NCBI RefSeq assembly: GCF_902506505.1
Contig: NZ_LR733406.1
Span: 124,001-188,000 of the forward strand
Direction: 5' to 3'
DNA length: 64,000 nucleotides
Source of the DNA: Pseudomonas sp. 8AS
Lineage (GTDB): Bacteria; Pseudomonadota; Gammaproteobacteria; Pseudomonadales; Pseudomonadaceae
Shown: one piece after another, positions 10,122 to 18,984 of the stretch
Layout: the number at the start of each line of letters is the position of its first letter
How positions within the stretch are numbered: position 1 is the stretch's first letter
The notes under the pieces: generated by a model
Databases searched by the model: none
What the model was told of the DNA's origin: nothing
What the model saw: only the letters and a program-made list of their open reading frames with translations
Position numbers and translations under genes: made by a program

Positions 10122-11018
10122 ATGAACGCAGCCACTCTTGCGCCCGAACTGCCCAGCACTGGCGTCCGCCCGGCGGACCGGCTGGGCTTCACCCTGCTGA
10201 TTGCGACCATCGTGCACCTGGCGCTGATCCTCGGCGTCAGCTTCACCCTGGCCAAGCCCGGCACCCTGAGCAAGAGCCTGGAAATCACCCTGTCCACCTT
10301 CAAGAGCGAAGACAAACCCAAGGACGCGGACTACCTGGCCCAGGACAACCAGCAGGGCAGCGGCACCCTGGAACACAAGGCGGCGCCGAAGACCACCGAA
10401 CAGGCGATCTTCCAGGACACCCAGGTCAAGCGCGTCACCCCGCCCAGCGCGCCGCCGCAGGCACAGCGCCAGGAAGCCGCGCCCAAGGCCGCCATCGCCA
10501 CCCGCAGCCCGCAGCAGCAGAAGACCCCGAGCAAGACCGAGCGCACCCAGCCCGAGCCGGACGCCCGCGCCGCACCGGTGTTCGACAGCTCGCAGCTGTC
10601 CGCCGAGATCGCCAGCCTGGAAGCCGAGCTGGCCCAGGAAGTCCAGCAGTACGCCAAGCGGCCGAAGATTCACCGCCTGAATGCCGCCTCCACTGCGCGC
10701 GACAAGGGCGCCTGGTACAAGGACGAATGGCGCAAGAAGGTCGAACGGGTCGGCAACCTCAACTACCCGGACGAGGCCCGCCGCCAGCGCATCTATGGCA
10801 GCCTGCGCCTGCTGGTGTCGATCAACCGCGACGGCACCCTGTATGAAGTGCAGGTCCTCGAATCCTCCGACCAGCCCCTGCTGGACCAGGCCGCCCTGCG
10901 CATCGTGCGCCTGGCCGCGCCCTTCGCCCCCTTCACCGGCGACATGGCCGAGTTTGACCGCCTGGAAATCATCCGCACCTGGCGCTTCGAGCGCGGCGAC
11001 CGCCTGTCCAGCAACTGA
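10122..11018 (+). CDS. tonB3: TonB-family energy transducer (TonB3-like)
   Basis: Links the inner-membrane proton gradient to outer-membrane transport. The 298-residue protein has a short cytoplasmic N-terminus, one membrane anchor (about 22-43, LGFTLLIATIVHLALILGVS), a long Pro/Ala/Gln/Lys-rich periplasmic spacer and a C-terminal TonB domain starting around NYPDEARRQRIYGSL. In P. aeruginosa the gene at this place, between gshB and yqgE next to pilG, is tonB3, reported to be needed for twitching motility and pilus assembly; the same role here is inferred from position. The open frame runs far upstream through gshB, but the anchor begins after the ATG at 10122. The ExbB/ExbD partners are not in the window. 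Confidence 0.88.
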   Translation: MNAATLAPELPSTGVRPADRLGFTLLIATIVHLALILGVSFTLAKPGTLSKSLEITLSTFKSEDKPKDADYLAQDNQQGSGTLEHKAAPKTTEQAIFQDTQVKRVTPPSAPPQAQRQEAAPKAAIATRSPQQQKTPSKTERTQPEPDARAAPVFDSSQLSAEIASLEAELAQEVQQYAKRPKIHRLNAASTARDKGAWYKDEWRKKVERVGNLNYPDEARRQRIYGSLRLLVSINRDGTLYEVQVLESSDQPLLDQAALRIVRLAAPFAPFTGDMAEFDRLEIIRTWRFERGDRLSSN

Positions 11019-11070
11019 GCCGCGGCGCGCCACACTTGAAGCCGGCGCCGCGAAGCTTGAAACTAGGCCG

Positions 11071-11640
11071 ATGAAGAATTCCGCGCCCAGCTACCTCAAG
11101 CACCACTTCCTGATCGCCATGCCGCACATGGCCGATCCGAACTTCGCGCAGACCGTCACCTACCTGGTCGAACACAACGAGCAAGGCGCCATGGGCCTGG
11201 TGATCAACCGCCCCAACGGCCTCAGCCTGGCCGACGTGCTCGAACAATTGCGCCCGGACGAAGAGCCGCCGATCCTCTGCCAGAGCCTGCCGATCTTCGC
11301 TGGCGGCCCGGTGCAGACCGATCGCGGCTTCGTCCTGCACCCGAGCGGCACCAGCTTCCAGGCCACCCTGGAGCTGGGCGAACTGGCCCTGTCGACCTCC
11401 CAGGACGTGCTGTTCGCCATCGCCGAAGGCAACGGCCCGCGCCAGCACCTGATCACCCTCGGCTATGCCGGCTGGGAAGCCGGCCAGCTGGAGACCGAGT
11501 TGGCCGACAACGCCTGGCTGACCTGCCCGGCCGCGCCCGACATCCTCTTCGACCTGCCCTCCGAGCAGCGCCTGGAAGCGGCCGCCGCCCGCCTGGGGGT
11601 CAACCTCAGCCTGCTCAGCGCCCAGGCCGGCCACGCATGA
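11071..11640 (+). CDS. yqgE: YqgE/AlgH family protein (UPF0301, DUF179)
   Basis: A 189-residue cytoplasmic protein of unknown biochemical function. Family signatures are LKHHFLIAMPHMADPNF, VTYLVEHNEQGAMGLVINRP (about 31-50), FAGGPVQTDRGFVLH and ITLGYAGWEAGQLE. The start at 11071 is set by the conserved N-terminus; the open frame upstream is in the shadow of the TonB gene. Its stop overlaps the ruvX start in an ATGA arrangement, so the two are probably translated in a coupled way, as is common in Pseudomonas. The older name AlgH comes from a link to alginate control that is not well explained. Confidence 0.93.
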   Translation: MKNSAPSYLKHHFLIAMPHMADPNFAQTVTYLVEHNEQGAMGLVINRPNGLSLADVLEQLRPDEEPPILCQSLPIFAGGPVQTDRGFVLHPSGTSFQATLELGELALSTSQDVLFAIAEGNGPRQHLITLGYAGWEAGQLETELADNAWLTCPAAPDILFDLPSEQRLEAAAARLGVNLSLLSAQAGHA

Positions 11641-12071
11641 GCACCGCCAAACCGCTGCGCCTGCTGCTCGGCTTCGACTACGGCAGCAAGCAGATCGGCG
11701 TCGCCGTCGGCCAGGTGATCACCGGCCAGGCCCGCGAGCTGTGCGTGCTGAAGGCGCAGAATGGCGTCCCCGACTGGCAGAAGGTCGAGGCCCTGATCAA
11801 GGAATGGCAGCCGGATGCGATAGTCGTCGGCCTGCCGCTGAACATGGACGGCAGCCCCAGCGAGATGAGCGAGCGTGCCGAGAAATTCGCCCGCCGCCTC
11901 AATGGCCGCTTCAACCTGCCGGTACACACTCACGACGAGCGCCTGACCACCTACGAAGCCAAGGGCGAACGCATGGCCCAGGGCCAGCGCGGCGGCAGCT
12001 ACCGGGACAACCCGGTCGACGCCCTGGCCGCGGCCCTGCTGCTGGAAGGCTGGCTGGCCGAGCAGCCGTGA
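11637..12071 (+). CDS. ruvX: RuvX/YqgF, putative Holliday junction resolvase / pre-16S rRNA nuclease
   Basis: A 144-residue RNase H-fold nuclease. In E. coli YqgF matures the 5' end of 16S rRNA; other homologues cleave branched DNA. The first catalytic Asp is in [16 protein letters not shown] (about residue 15), further conserved segments are [19 protein letters not shown] with the second acidic site, and the last Asp in [16 protein letters not shown]. It overlaps yqgE by four bases and is followed after 100 bp by pyrR. Confidence 0.93.
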   Translation: MSTAKPLRLLLGFDYGSKQIGVAVGQVITGQARELCVLKAQNGVPDWQKVEALIKEWQPDAIVVGLPLNMDGSPSEMSERAEKFARRLNGRFNLPVHTHDERLTTYEAKGERMAQGQRGGSYRDNPVDALAAALLLEGWLAEQP

Positions 12072-12171
12072 AACGCCGGCGCCTGGCGCCGTCGACCGAT
12101 ACCGCATGGCATCCGCCCCGGCTACGCTGGAGCGGGTCGCCCACCGCCTGTTAAATGCACGAGGATTGCCC

Positions 12172-12681
12172 ATGGCCCTGCCCAACCCCGCCGAACTGCT
12201 GCCGCGCATGGCCGCCGAACTGCAGCAGCTGCTGGCCAGCCGCGGCATCACCCAGCCGCACTTCATCGGCATCCGCACCGGCGGCGTCTGGGTGGCCGAG
12301 GCGCTGCTGGCGGAGCTGGGCCTGGACCAGCCGCTCGGCACCCTCGACGTGTCCTTCTACCGCGACGACTTCACCCGCAGCGGCCTGCACCCGCAGGTGC
12401 GCCCGTCCGAGCTGCCGTTCGATATCGAAGACCAGCATCTGGTACTGATCGACGACGTGCTGATGAGCGGGCGCACCGTGCGCGCCGCGCTCAACGAGTT
12501 GTTCGACTACGGCCGCCCAGCCAGCGTGACCCTGGTCTGTCTGCTCGACCTCGACGCCCGCGAATTGCCGATCCACGCCGACGTGCTCGGCGCGACGCTC
12601 GCCCTGGCGACCAACGAACGGGTAAAATTGCTCGGCCCCGCGCCGCTCGCCCTCGAGCTGCAAACCCTCTCTGATTCCTAA
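12172..12681 (+). CDS. pyrR: PyrR, pyrimidine operon regulator / uracil phosphoribosyltransferase family
   Basis: A 169-residue type I phosphoribosyltransferase fold. The PRPP-binding loop is [20 protein letters not shown] (about 92-111), and [16 protein letters not shown] and VSFYRDDFT are also typical. In Gram-positive bacteria PyrR is an RNA-binding attenuator with uracil phosphoribosyltransferase activity; in Pseudomonas it controls pyrimidine genes in a less clear manner. The start at 12172 ([10 protein letters not shown]) has GAGG upstream and is preferred to an in-frame ATG 22 codons earlier. pyrB begins 10 bp after its stop. Confidence 0.93.
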   Translation: MALPNPAELLPRMAAELQQLLASRGITQPHFIGIRTGGVWVAEALLAELGLDQPLGTLDVSFYRDDFTRSGLHPQVRPSELPFDIEDQHLVLIDDVLMSGRTVRAALNELFDYGRPASVTLVCLLDLDARELPIHADVLGATLALATNERVKLLGPAPLALELQTLSDS

Positions 12682-12691
12682 GGCCTGCCCC

Positions 12692-13693
12692 ATGCCTATC
12701 GACGCCAAGCGCTCGCTGCAGCTCAACGACCAGGGCCAGCTGCGCCACTTCCTCTCGCTCGACGGCCTGCCCCGCGAGCTGCTGACGGAAATCCTCGACA
12801 CCGCCGACTCCTTCCTCGAAGTCGGCGCCCGCGCGGTGAAGAAGGTCCCGCTGCTGCGCGGCAAGACCGTGTGCAACGTGTTCTTCGAGAACTCCACGCG
12901 CACCCGCACCACCTTCGAGCTGGCCGCCCAGCGCCTGTCCGCCGACGTGATCAGCCTCAACGTGTCGACCAGCTCGACCAGCAAGGGCGAGACCCTGTTC
13001 GACACCCTGCGCAACCTGGAAGCCATGGCCGCCGACATCTTCGTCGTGCGCCATGCGGATTCCGGCGCCGCGCACTTCATCGCCGAGCACGTGTGCCCGA
13101 ACCTGGCGATCATCAACGGCGGTGACGGCCGCCACGCGCACCCGACCCAGGGCATGCTCGATATGCTCACCATCCGCCGGCACAAGGGCGGCTTCGAGAA
13201 CCTGTCCGTCGCCATCGTCGGCGACATCCTGCACTCGCGGGTGGCGCGCTCCAACATGCTCGCGCTGAAGACCCTGGGCTGCCCGGATATCCGCGTGATC
13301 GGGCCGAAGACCCTGCTGCCGATCGGCATCGAACAGTACGGGGTGAAGGTCTACAGCGACCTGGCCAGCGGCCTCAAGGATGTCGACGTGGTGATCATGC
13401 TGCGCCTGCAGCGCGAGCGCATGCAGGGTGGCCTGCTGCCCAGCGAAGGCGAGTTCTACCGCCTCTACGGCCTCACCGAGCAGCGCCTCAAGCTGGCCAA
13501 GCCGGATGCCCTGGTGATGCACCCGGGACCGATCAACCGCGGCGTGGAAATCGAGTCGGCGGTGGCCGACGGCCCGCAGTCGGTGATTCTCAACCAGGTC
13601 ACCTACGGCATTGCCATCCGCATGGCCGTACTGTCCATGGCCATGAGCGGCCAGGCCGCCCAGCGTCAACTGAATGCCGAGGAGCAGAACTGA
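12692..13693 (+). CDS. pyrB: Aspartate carbamoyltransferase catalytic subunit
   Basis: Catalyses carbamoyl phosphate plus aspartate to carbamoyl-aspartate, the committed step of pyrimidine synthesis. The 333-residue protein has the carbamoyl-phosphate loop [12 protein letters not shown] (about 64-75), [12 protein letters not shown] with the active-site Lys, [11 protein letters not shown] and [12 protein letters not shown]. Like Pseudomonas class A enzymes it carries an N-terminal extension compared with the E. coli catalytic chain. It is translationally linked to the next gene (TGATG overlap at 13691-13695), whose dihydroorotase-like product is needed to assemble the Pseudomonas dodecamer. 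Confidence 0.97.
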   Translation: MPIDAKRSLQLNDQGQLRHFLSLDGLPRELLTEILDTADSFLEVGARAVKKVPLLRGKTVCNVFFENSTRTRTTFELAAQRLSADVISLNVSTSSTSKGETLFDTLRNLEAMAADIFVVRHADSGAAHFIAEHVCPNLAIINGGDGRHAHPTQGMLDMLTIRRHKGGFENLSVAIVGDILHSRVARSNMLALKTLGCPDIRVIGPKTLLPIGIEQYGVKVYSDLASGLKDVDVVIMLRLQRERMQGGLLPSEGEFYRLYGLTEQRLKLAKPDALVMHPGPINRGVEIESAVADGPQSVILNQVTYGIAIRMAVLSMAMSGQAAQRQLNAEEQN

Positions 13694-14964
13694 TGCGCAC
13701 CCGTATCTTCGGCGCCCGGGTCATCGACCCGGCCAGCGGCCTGGACCAGGCCAGCGACCTCTATCTCGACGGCGGCAAGATCGTCGCCCTCGACCAGGCC
13801 CCGGCCGGCTTCGTCGCCGACAAGACCATCGACGCCACCGGCCTGATCGCCAGCCCCGGTCTGGTCGACCTGTCCGTGGCCCTGCGCGAGCCCGGCTACA
13901 GCCGCAAGGGCAACATCGCCAGCGAAACCCTGGCCGCCGCCGCCGGTGGCGTCACCAGCCTGTGCTGCCCGCCGCTGACCAAGCCGGTGCTGGACACCTC
14001 GGCGGTGGCCGAGCTGATCCTCGACCGCGCCCAGGAAGCCGGGCATACCAAGGTGTTCCCCATCGGCGCACTGAGCAAGAATCTCGCCGGCGAGCAGCTG
14101 GCGGAACTGGTGGCCCTGCGCGATGCCGGCTGCGTGGCCTTCGCCAACGGCCTGGCGCCGATGGCCAACAACCGTACCCTGCGCCGTGCCCTGGAATACG
14201 CGGCGACCTTCGACCTGAGCGTGGTGTTCCACGCCCAGGACTTTGAGCTGGCCGAAGGTGGCCTGGCCCACGAAGGGCCGACCGCCAGCTTCCTCGGCCT
14301 GGCCGGCATCCCGGAAAGCGCCGAGACCGTGGCCCTGGCCCGCGACCTGCTGCTGGTCGAGCAGAGCGGCGTGCGCGCCCACTTCAGCCAGATCACCAGC
14401 GCGCGTGGCGCCGAAATGATCGCCGCCGCCCAGGCCCGCGGCCTGCCGGTGACCGCCGACGTGGCGATGTACCAGCTGATCCTCACCGACGAGGCGCTGC
14501 AGGGCTTCTCCAGCCTGTACCACGTGCAGCCGCCGCTGCGCACCGCCTTCGACCGCGACGGCCTGCGCCAGGCGCTGAAGGCCGGGGTGATCGGCGCCAT
14601 CGCCAGCCACCACCAGCCGCACGAGGCGGATGCCAAGCTGGCCCCGTTCGGCGCCACCGAGCCGGGCATCAGCAGCGTCGAGCTGTTGCTGCCGCTGGCC
14701 CTGACCCTGGTCGAGGACGGCCTGCTCGACCTGCCGACCCTGCTCGCCCGTCTCACCGCCGGCCCGGCCAAGGCCCTGCGCCTGCCTGCCGGGCGCCTGG
14801 CCGTGGGCGCGCCGGCCGACCTGCTGCTGTTCGATGCCCAGGCGCAGACCCTGGCCGGCGAGACCTGGCACTCGAAGGGCGGCAACAGCCCGTTCATCGG
14901 CCACTGCCTGCCGGGCAAGGTACGCTATACCCTGGTCGACGGACGCATCAGCTTCCAGGGCTGA
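13693..14964 (+). CDS. pyrC': PyrC', dihydroorotase-like subunit of aspartate transcarbamoylase without metal ligands
   Basis: A 423-residue amidohydrolase-fold protein that resembles dihydroorotase but should not be catalytic. The metal-binding HxH of the family is replaced: the usual DxHVHFREPG reads DLSVALREPG at 59-68. The later PHH block reads AMYQ, and the Asp in the usual TDHAPH reads SHHQPH. In P. putida the homologous inactive chain is required for the structure and activity of the PyrB complex, and real dihydroorotase is encoded elsewhere. It overlaps the pyrB stop and is followed by a terminator at 14979-15007. Confidence 0.93.
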   Translation: MRTRIFGARVIDPASGLDQASDLYLDGGKIVALDQAPAGFVADKTIDATGLIASPGLVDLSVALREPGYSRKGNIASETLAAAAGGVTSLCCPPLTKPVLDTSAVAELILDRAQEAGHTKVFPIGALSKNLAGEQLAELVALRDAGCVAFANGLAPMANNRTLRRALEYAATFDLSVVFHAQDFELAEGGLAHEGPTASFLGLAGIPESAETVALARDLLLVEQSGVRAHFSQITSARGAEMIAAAQARGLPVTADVAMYQLILTDEALQGFSSLYHVQPPLRTAFDRDGLRQALKAGVIGAIASHHQPHEADAKLAPFGATEPGISSVELLLPLALTLVEDGLLDLPTLLARLTAGPAKALRLPAGRLAVGAPADLLLFDAQAQTLAGETWHSKGGNSPFIGHCLPGKVRYTLVDGRISFQG

Positions 14965-14978
14965 ACCGCCCCCGCATG

Positions 14979-15007
14979 AAAAAGCCCGCCAAATGGCGGG
15001 ATTTTTT
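14979..15007. terminator. Bidirectional intrinsic terminator between pyrC' and the gamma-lyase gene
   Basis: Perfect 7-bp stem CCCGCCA/TGGCGGG (14985-14991 with 14994-15000), with T-runs on both strands, placed between two convergent genes. It should end pyrRBC' on the plus strand and the CBS/gamma-lyase unit on the minus strand. Confidence 0.85.
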
Positions 15008-15018
15008 CGTCCGCATGC

Positions 15019-16203
15019 TCAGATCCGCGCCAGCGCCTGGGCCAGGTCGGCACGCAGGTCCGCGACCTCCTCCACGCCCACCGACAGGCGCACCAGCGCA
15101 TCGCCGATGCCGAGCTGGGCGCGGGTCGGCGCCGGGATGCTGGCGTGGGTCATGATCGCCGGATGCTCGATCAGGCTCTCCACCCCGCCCAGGCTCTCGG
15201 CCAGGGCGAACAGCTGCACGCCCTCGAGGAAGCGCTTGGTGCCGGCCAGGTCGCTGGCCAGTTCCAGCGCGATCATGCCGCCGAAGCCCTGCATCTGCCG
15301 CCTCGCCAGCTCGTGCTGCGGGTGCGACGGCAGCCCCGGGTAATGCACCCGCGCCACCTGCGGCTGGCGCTCCAGCCACTGCGCCAGCTCCAGGGCGTTG
15401 GCGCAGTGGCGCTGCATGCGCAGGGCCAGGGTCTTCACCCCGCGCAGGACCAGGAAGCTGTCGAACGGCCCGGCGATGGCGCCTACCGCGTTCTGCAGGA
15501 AGCCCAGGCGCTCGGCCAGCTCGGCATGGCGCGCCTCCCGGCCGACCACGGCGATGCCGCCGATCACGTCGGAGTGGCCATTGAGGTACTTGGTGGTCGA
15601 ATGCACTACCAGGTCGAAGCCCAGCTCCAGCGGGCGCTGGCACCAGGGGCTGGCGAAGGTGTTGTCGGCCACCGCGAGGATGCCACGTCGGCGGCAGAGC
15701 CGGGCGATGGCGGCGAGATCGGCCAGGTGCAGCAGCGGATTGCTCGGCGTCTCCACCCAGAGCATCCGCGTATCCTCGCTCAATGCCGCCTCGACGCGCG
15801 CCAGGTCGGCCAGGTCGACGAAGCTGAAGCGCAGCCCGGCGCTGCGCCGGCGCACCCGCTCGAACAGGCGGAAAGTGCCGCCGTACAGGTCGTCGCCGGA
15901 GACGATGTGGGCGCCGGCGTCGAGCAGCTCCAGCACGCTGGCGATGGCGGCCAGCCCGGAGGCGAAGGCGAAGGCCTGGGCACCGCCTTCCAGATCCGCC
16001 ACACAGCGCTCCAGGGCCCAACGCGTGGGATTATGCGAACGGCCGTAGTCGAGGCCCTGATGCACCCCGGGGCTCTGCTGGACATAGGTCGAGGTGGCAT
16101 AGATCGGCGGCATGATGGCCCCGGTCGAAGGGTCCGGCGCCTGCCCGGCGTGGATCACCCGGGTAGCGAAGGCGCGCGCTGGCGGCTCAGGGGGCTGGCT
16201 CAT
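15019..16203 (-). CDS. Cystathionine gamma-lyase / gamma-synthase family PLP enzyme
   Basis: A 394-residue Cys/Met metabolism PLP enzyme. Features include FATRVIHAGQAPDPSTGA at the start, YGRSHNPTRWALE, FASGLAAIASVLELL, the substrate region WVETPSNPLL, and the Schiff-base Lys in HSTTKYLNGHSD (about 205). The start at 16203 overlaps the stop of the upstream cystathionine beta-synthase gene (ATGA), so the two are co-translated. That pairing points to cystathionine cleavage to cysteine in reverse transsulfuration rather than cystathionine formation, though sequence alone does not separate the two activities. The frame stays open upstream into the previous gene, which is only a shadow. Confidence 0.88.
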   Translation of the reverse strand: MSQPPEPPARAFATRVIHAGQAPDPSTGAIMPPIYATSTYVQQSPGVHQGLDYGRSHNPTRWALERCVADLEGGAQAFAFASGLAAIASVLELLDAGAHIVSGDDLYGGTFRLFERVRRRSAGLRFSFVDLADLARVEAALSEDTRMLWVETPSNPLLHLADLAAIARLCRRRGILAVADNTFASPWCQRPLELGFDLVVHSTTKYLNGHSDVIGGIAVVGREARHAELAERLGFLQNAVGAIAGPFDSFLVLRGVKTLALRMQRHCANALELAQWLERQPQVARVHYPGLPSHPQHELARRQMQGFGGMIALELASDLAGTKRFLEGVQLFALAESLGGVESLIEHPAIMTHASIPAPTRAQLGIGDALVRLSVGVEEVADLRADLAQALARI

Positions 16204-17573
16204 GGCAGGGTCTTGCGCAGGTGGTTGAGCAGGTCGAAGCGGGTGATCAGCCCATGGAAATCCTCGCCATCGGCGATGATCGCCACCAGGCCGCGATCCA
16301 GCACCGCTTCCAGCTCGATCAGGCTGGCGCCGGACGCCAGGGTCTCGGGCTTGGCGCACATGGCCCCGGCCACCGCCGCGTGGAACAGCCCGGCATCGGC
16401 ATGCACGCTGAGCAGCAGGTCCGACTCGTCGATCACCCCGACCAGGTGCCCGCCGTCGAGTACCGGCAGCTGCGAGACATCGGCCAGGCGCATGCGCTGG
16501 AAGGCGGTGAGCAGGGTGTCCTGCGGCCCGACGCTGACCACCCCGCCTTCCTCGAAATGGCGCGCGATCAGGTCGCGCAGATCGCCGTGGCGCGGCCGGG
16601 TGAGCAGGCCCTGGTCGGCCATCCACTGGTCGTTGTAGACCTTGGACAGGTAACGCGTGCCGGTGTCGCAGACGAAGCTGACCACCCGCTTCGCCTGGCT
16701 CTGCTCGCGGCAGTAGCGCAGCGCCGCGGCCAGCAGGGTGCCGGTCGAGGAGCCGCCGACTATGCCTTCGGCGCGCAGCAGCTGGCGGGCATGCTCGAAA
16801 CTCTCGGTGTCGCTGATCGAATAGGCCGCGCGCACGCTGGAAAGGTCGGCGATGGACGGGATGAAGTCCTCGCCGATGCCCTCCACCGCCCAGGAGCCGG
16901 GCGTGCCGAGGGTGCCGCTGCGGCTGTATTCGGCGACCACCGAACCGACCGGGTCGGCCAGGACCATCGCAAGCTCCGGCTGCACCCGGCGGAAGAAGCG
17001 GGTCAGGCCAGTCAGGGTGCCGGCCGAGCCGACGCCGACCACGATGGCGTCGAGGTCATGGCCGGTCTGCGCCCAGATTTCCGGCGCGGTGCTGGTCTCG
17101 TGGGCCAGCGGGTTGGCCGGGTTGTTGAACTGGTCGGCGAAGAAGGCGTCGGGGATTTCCGCGGCCAGGCGCGCGGCGTAGTCCTGGTAGTACTCGGGGT
17201 GGCCCTTGCCGACGTCGGAGCGGGTGATGTGCACCTCGGCGCCCATGGCCTTGAGGTGCAGGACCTTCTCGGTGGACATCTTGTCCGGCACCACCAGCAC
17301 CACCCGGTAGCCCTTGGCCCGGCCGACCAGGGCCAGGCCGAGGCCGGTGTTGCCGGCGGTGGCCTCGACTATGCAGCCACCGGGACGCAGGCGGCCGTCG
17401 CGCTCGGCGGCGTCGATCATGGCCAGGCCGATGCGGTCCTTGATCGAGCCGCCGGGGTTCTGCGACTCGAGCTTGAGAAACAGGGTGCAGGGGCCGGTGT
17501 CGAAGCGGCTGACCCGCACCAGCGGGGTGTTGCCGATCAGTTCAAGCACGGCGGGGCGGACGTCGCGTGCCAT
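16200..17573 (-). CDS. Cystathionine beta-synthase
   Basis: PLP enzyme that condenses serine (or O-acetylserine) with homocysteine to cystathionine, the first step of reverse transsulfuration. The 457-residue protein has the catalytic fold with the PLP Lys in NPGGSIKDRIG (about residue 43), EATAGNTGLGLALV, the phosphate loop GVGSAGTLTG and GGSSTGTL. A C-terminal pair of CBS domains follows (about 340-455, around VSQLPVLDGGHLVGVIDE and GLVAIIADGEDFHGLITR), a possible regulatory site. The start at 17573 follows GAGGTG; an ATG 13 codons upstream is less likely. The stop overlaps the gamma-lyase start. Confidence 0.93.
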   Translation of the reverse strand: MARDVRPAVLELIGNTPLVRVSRFDTGPCTLFLKLESQNPGGSIKDRIGLAMIDAAERDGRLRPGGCIVEATAGNTGLGLALVGRAKGYRVVLVVPDKMSTEKVLHLKAMGAEVHITRSDVGKGHPEYYQDYAARLAAEIPDAFFADQFNNPANPLAHETSTAPEIWAQTGHDLDAIVVGVGSAGTLTGLTRFFRRVQPELAMVLADPVGSVVAEYSRSGTLGTPGSWAVEGIGEDFIPSIADLSSVRAAYSISDTESFEHARQLLRAEGIVGGSSTGTLLAAALRYCREQSQAKRVVSFVCDTGTRYLSKVYNDQWMADQGLLTRPRHGDLRDLIARHFEEGGVVSVGPQDTLLTAFQRMRLADVSQLPVLDGGHLVGVIDESDLLLSVHADAGLFHAAVAGAMCAKPETLASGASLIELEAVLDRGLVAIIADGEDFHGLITRFDLLNHLRKTLP

Positions 17574-17701
17574 GTCGTCACCTCGCTGCGGCGCACCGCA
17601 CTGGTGGAACACATGCCTCGCTTGACCTTAGGTCGCCCCGTGCCGGGCCGCAACCGCGCCCCGCCGGCCGGTCACCGCCGGGGCCCGGAACCTGTCCAAG
17701 A

Positions 17702-18100
17702 TCAGCCGCGCTGGGCGTTGCGCAGCGACACCTGGTCGTTCAGGGTCCAGAAGTCGTAGAGCACGCCGAGGCCGAACAGGCCCAGGGTCAGCAGGTAGAG
17801 GATGCCGCTGATCCACTTGCCCTGGTACATGCGGTGCACGCCGAAGGCGCCGAGGAAGGTCAGCAGGATCCAGGCCAGGTTGTAGTCGATGTCGCCGGCG
17901 TGAAAACGCAGGTCCGCCTCGCGGTCCATGCCGGGGATCAGGAACAGGTCGATGATCCAGCCGATGAAGAACAGGCCGAGGGTGAAGAACCAGATGGTCC
18001 CGGTCACCGGCCTGCCGTAATAGAAACGGTGCGCGCCGAGAAAGCCGAAGATCCACAGTAGATAGCCAATGACCTTGCTGTGGGTGTCCTGTCGTTGCAT
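17702..18100 (-). CDS. Membrane protein with two TM2 domains
   Basis: A 132-residue inner-membrane protein. Two tandem TM2 units are visible: IGYLLWIFGFLGAHRFYYG then TIWFFTLGLFFIGWIIDLF (about 11-53), and AWILLTFLGAFGVHRMYQG then ILYLLTLGLFGLGVLYDFW (about 76-118). Each unit has the GxHRxYxG turn between two membrane helices and the Asp after the second. The function of TM2 proteins in bacteria is not known. A strong ribosome site (GGAGG) lies before the ATG at 18100. It stands alone between the CBS gene and the slipin gene on the same strand, 132 bp after the latter. Confidence 0.85.
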   Translation of the reverse strand: MQRQDTHSKVIGYLLWIFGFLGAHRFYYGRPVTGTIWFFTLGLFFIGWIIDLFLIPGMDREADLRFHAGDIDYNLAWILLTFLGAFGVHRMYQGKWISGILYLLTLGLFGLGVLYDFWTLNDQVSLRNAQRG

Positions 18101-18232
18101 GTCTGCCTCCTGCCGGCATCGAGTCCTAGTGAAGCCACAATCTACGCGAGCCGGGCCGCGCAGGAAAATGCCGCGTGCGACAAGGCATGTCCTGCCCGCC
18201 CCAAGCCGTGCCTGTCTCGGCGCGCCCGGAAC

Positions 18233-18982
18233 TCACTTCGGCTCGACTACGCCCTTGAGCAGCTCCAGCGGCAGCGGGAAGACGATGGTCGAGCTCTTGT
18301 CGCCGGCGATCACGCCGAGCGTCTGCATGTAGCGCAGCTGCATGGCGCCAGGCTGGCGACCGAGCACCTCGGCGGCCTGGGCCAGCTTCTCCGAGGCCTG
18401 CAGCTCGCCCTCGGCGTGGATCACCTTGGCCCGCCGCTCGCGCTCGGCCTCGGCCTGCTTGGCGATGGCGCGGATCATCGACTCGTTGAGGTCGACATGC
18501 TTGATCTCCACGTTCGCCACCTTGATGCCCCAGGCGTCGGTCTGCGCATCCAGCACCTGCTGGATGTCGGCATTCAGCCGCTCGCGCTCGGCCAGCAACT
18601 GATCCAGCTCGTGCTTGCCGAGCACCGCGCGCAGGGTGGTCTGCGCCAGCTGGCTGGTGGCCATATGGAAGTCCTCGACCTGGATGATCGCCTTCTGCGC
18701 ATCCAGCACGCGGAAGTAGATCACCGCGTTGACCTTGACCGAAACGTTGTCGCGGGTGATCACGTCCTGCGGCGGCACGTCCAGCACCACGGTGCGCAAG
18801 TCGACCCGCACCACCTGCTGGATCACCGGAATGATGATCACCAGCCCCGGGCCCTTGACCTTCCAGAAGCGCCCGAGCTGGAACACCACGCCGCGCTCGT
18901 ATTCGCGGAAGATGCGAAACGCCGAGACGATCAGCGCCACCAGTAGCACCAGCAGGGTGCCCAATGTCAGTGGAAAACCCAT
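18233..18982 (-). CDS. Slipin (stomatin/prohibitin SPFH family protein)
   Basis: A 249-residue membrane-anchored scaffold protein. A hydrophobic N-terminal segment (about 5-22, [18 protein letters not shown]) is followed by the SPFH domain ([22 protein letters not shown], then [15 protein letters not shown]) and a charged coiled-coil tail ([17 protein letters not shown]). Slipins form membrane microdomain assemblies and in many bacteria and archaea are encoded beside an NfeD-type membrane protease, as here: the NfeD stop is two bases before this start, so they form one operon. In archaea the protease cleaves the slipin C-terminus. Confidence 0.92.
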   Translation of the reverse strand: MGFPLTLGTLLVLLVALIVSAFRIFREYERGVVFQLGRFWKVKGPGLVIIIPVIQQVVRVDLRTVVLDVPPQDVITRDNVSVKVNAVIYFRVLDAQKAIIQVEDFHMATSQLAQTTLRAVLGKHELDQLLAERERLNADIQQVLDAQTDAWGIKVANVEIKHVDLNESMIRAIAKQAEAERERRAKVIHAEGELQASEKLAQAAEVLGRQPGAMQLRYMQTLGVIAGDKSSTIVFPLPLELLKGVVEPK

Positions 18983-18984
18983 AA

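Noticed and set aside
12077..12091. CGGCGCC-T-GGCGCCG palindrome before pyrR as an attenuator
   Set aside because: No T-run or leader peptide follows, and a one-base loop cannot form; GC-rich chance palindromes of this size are common.
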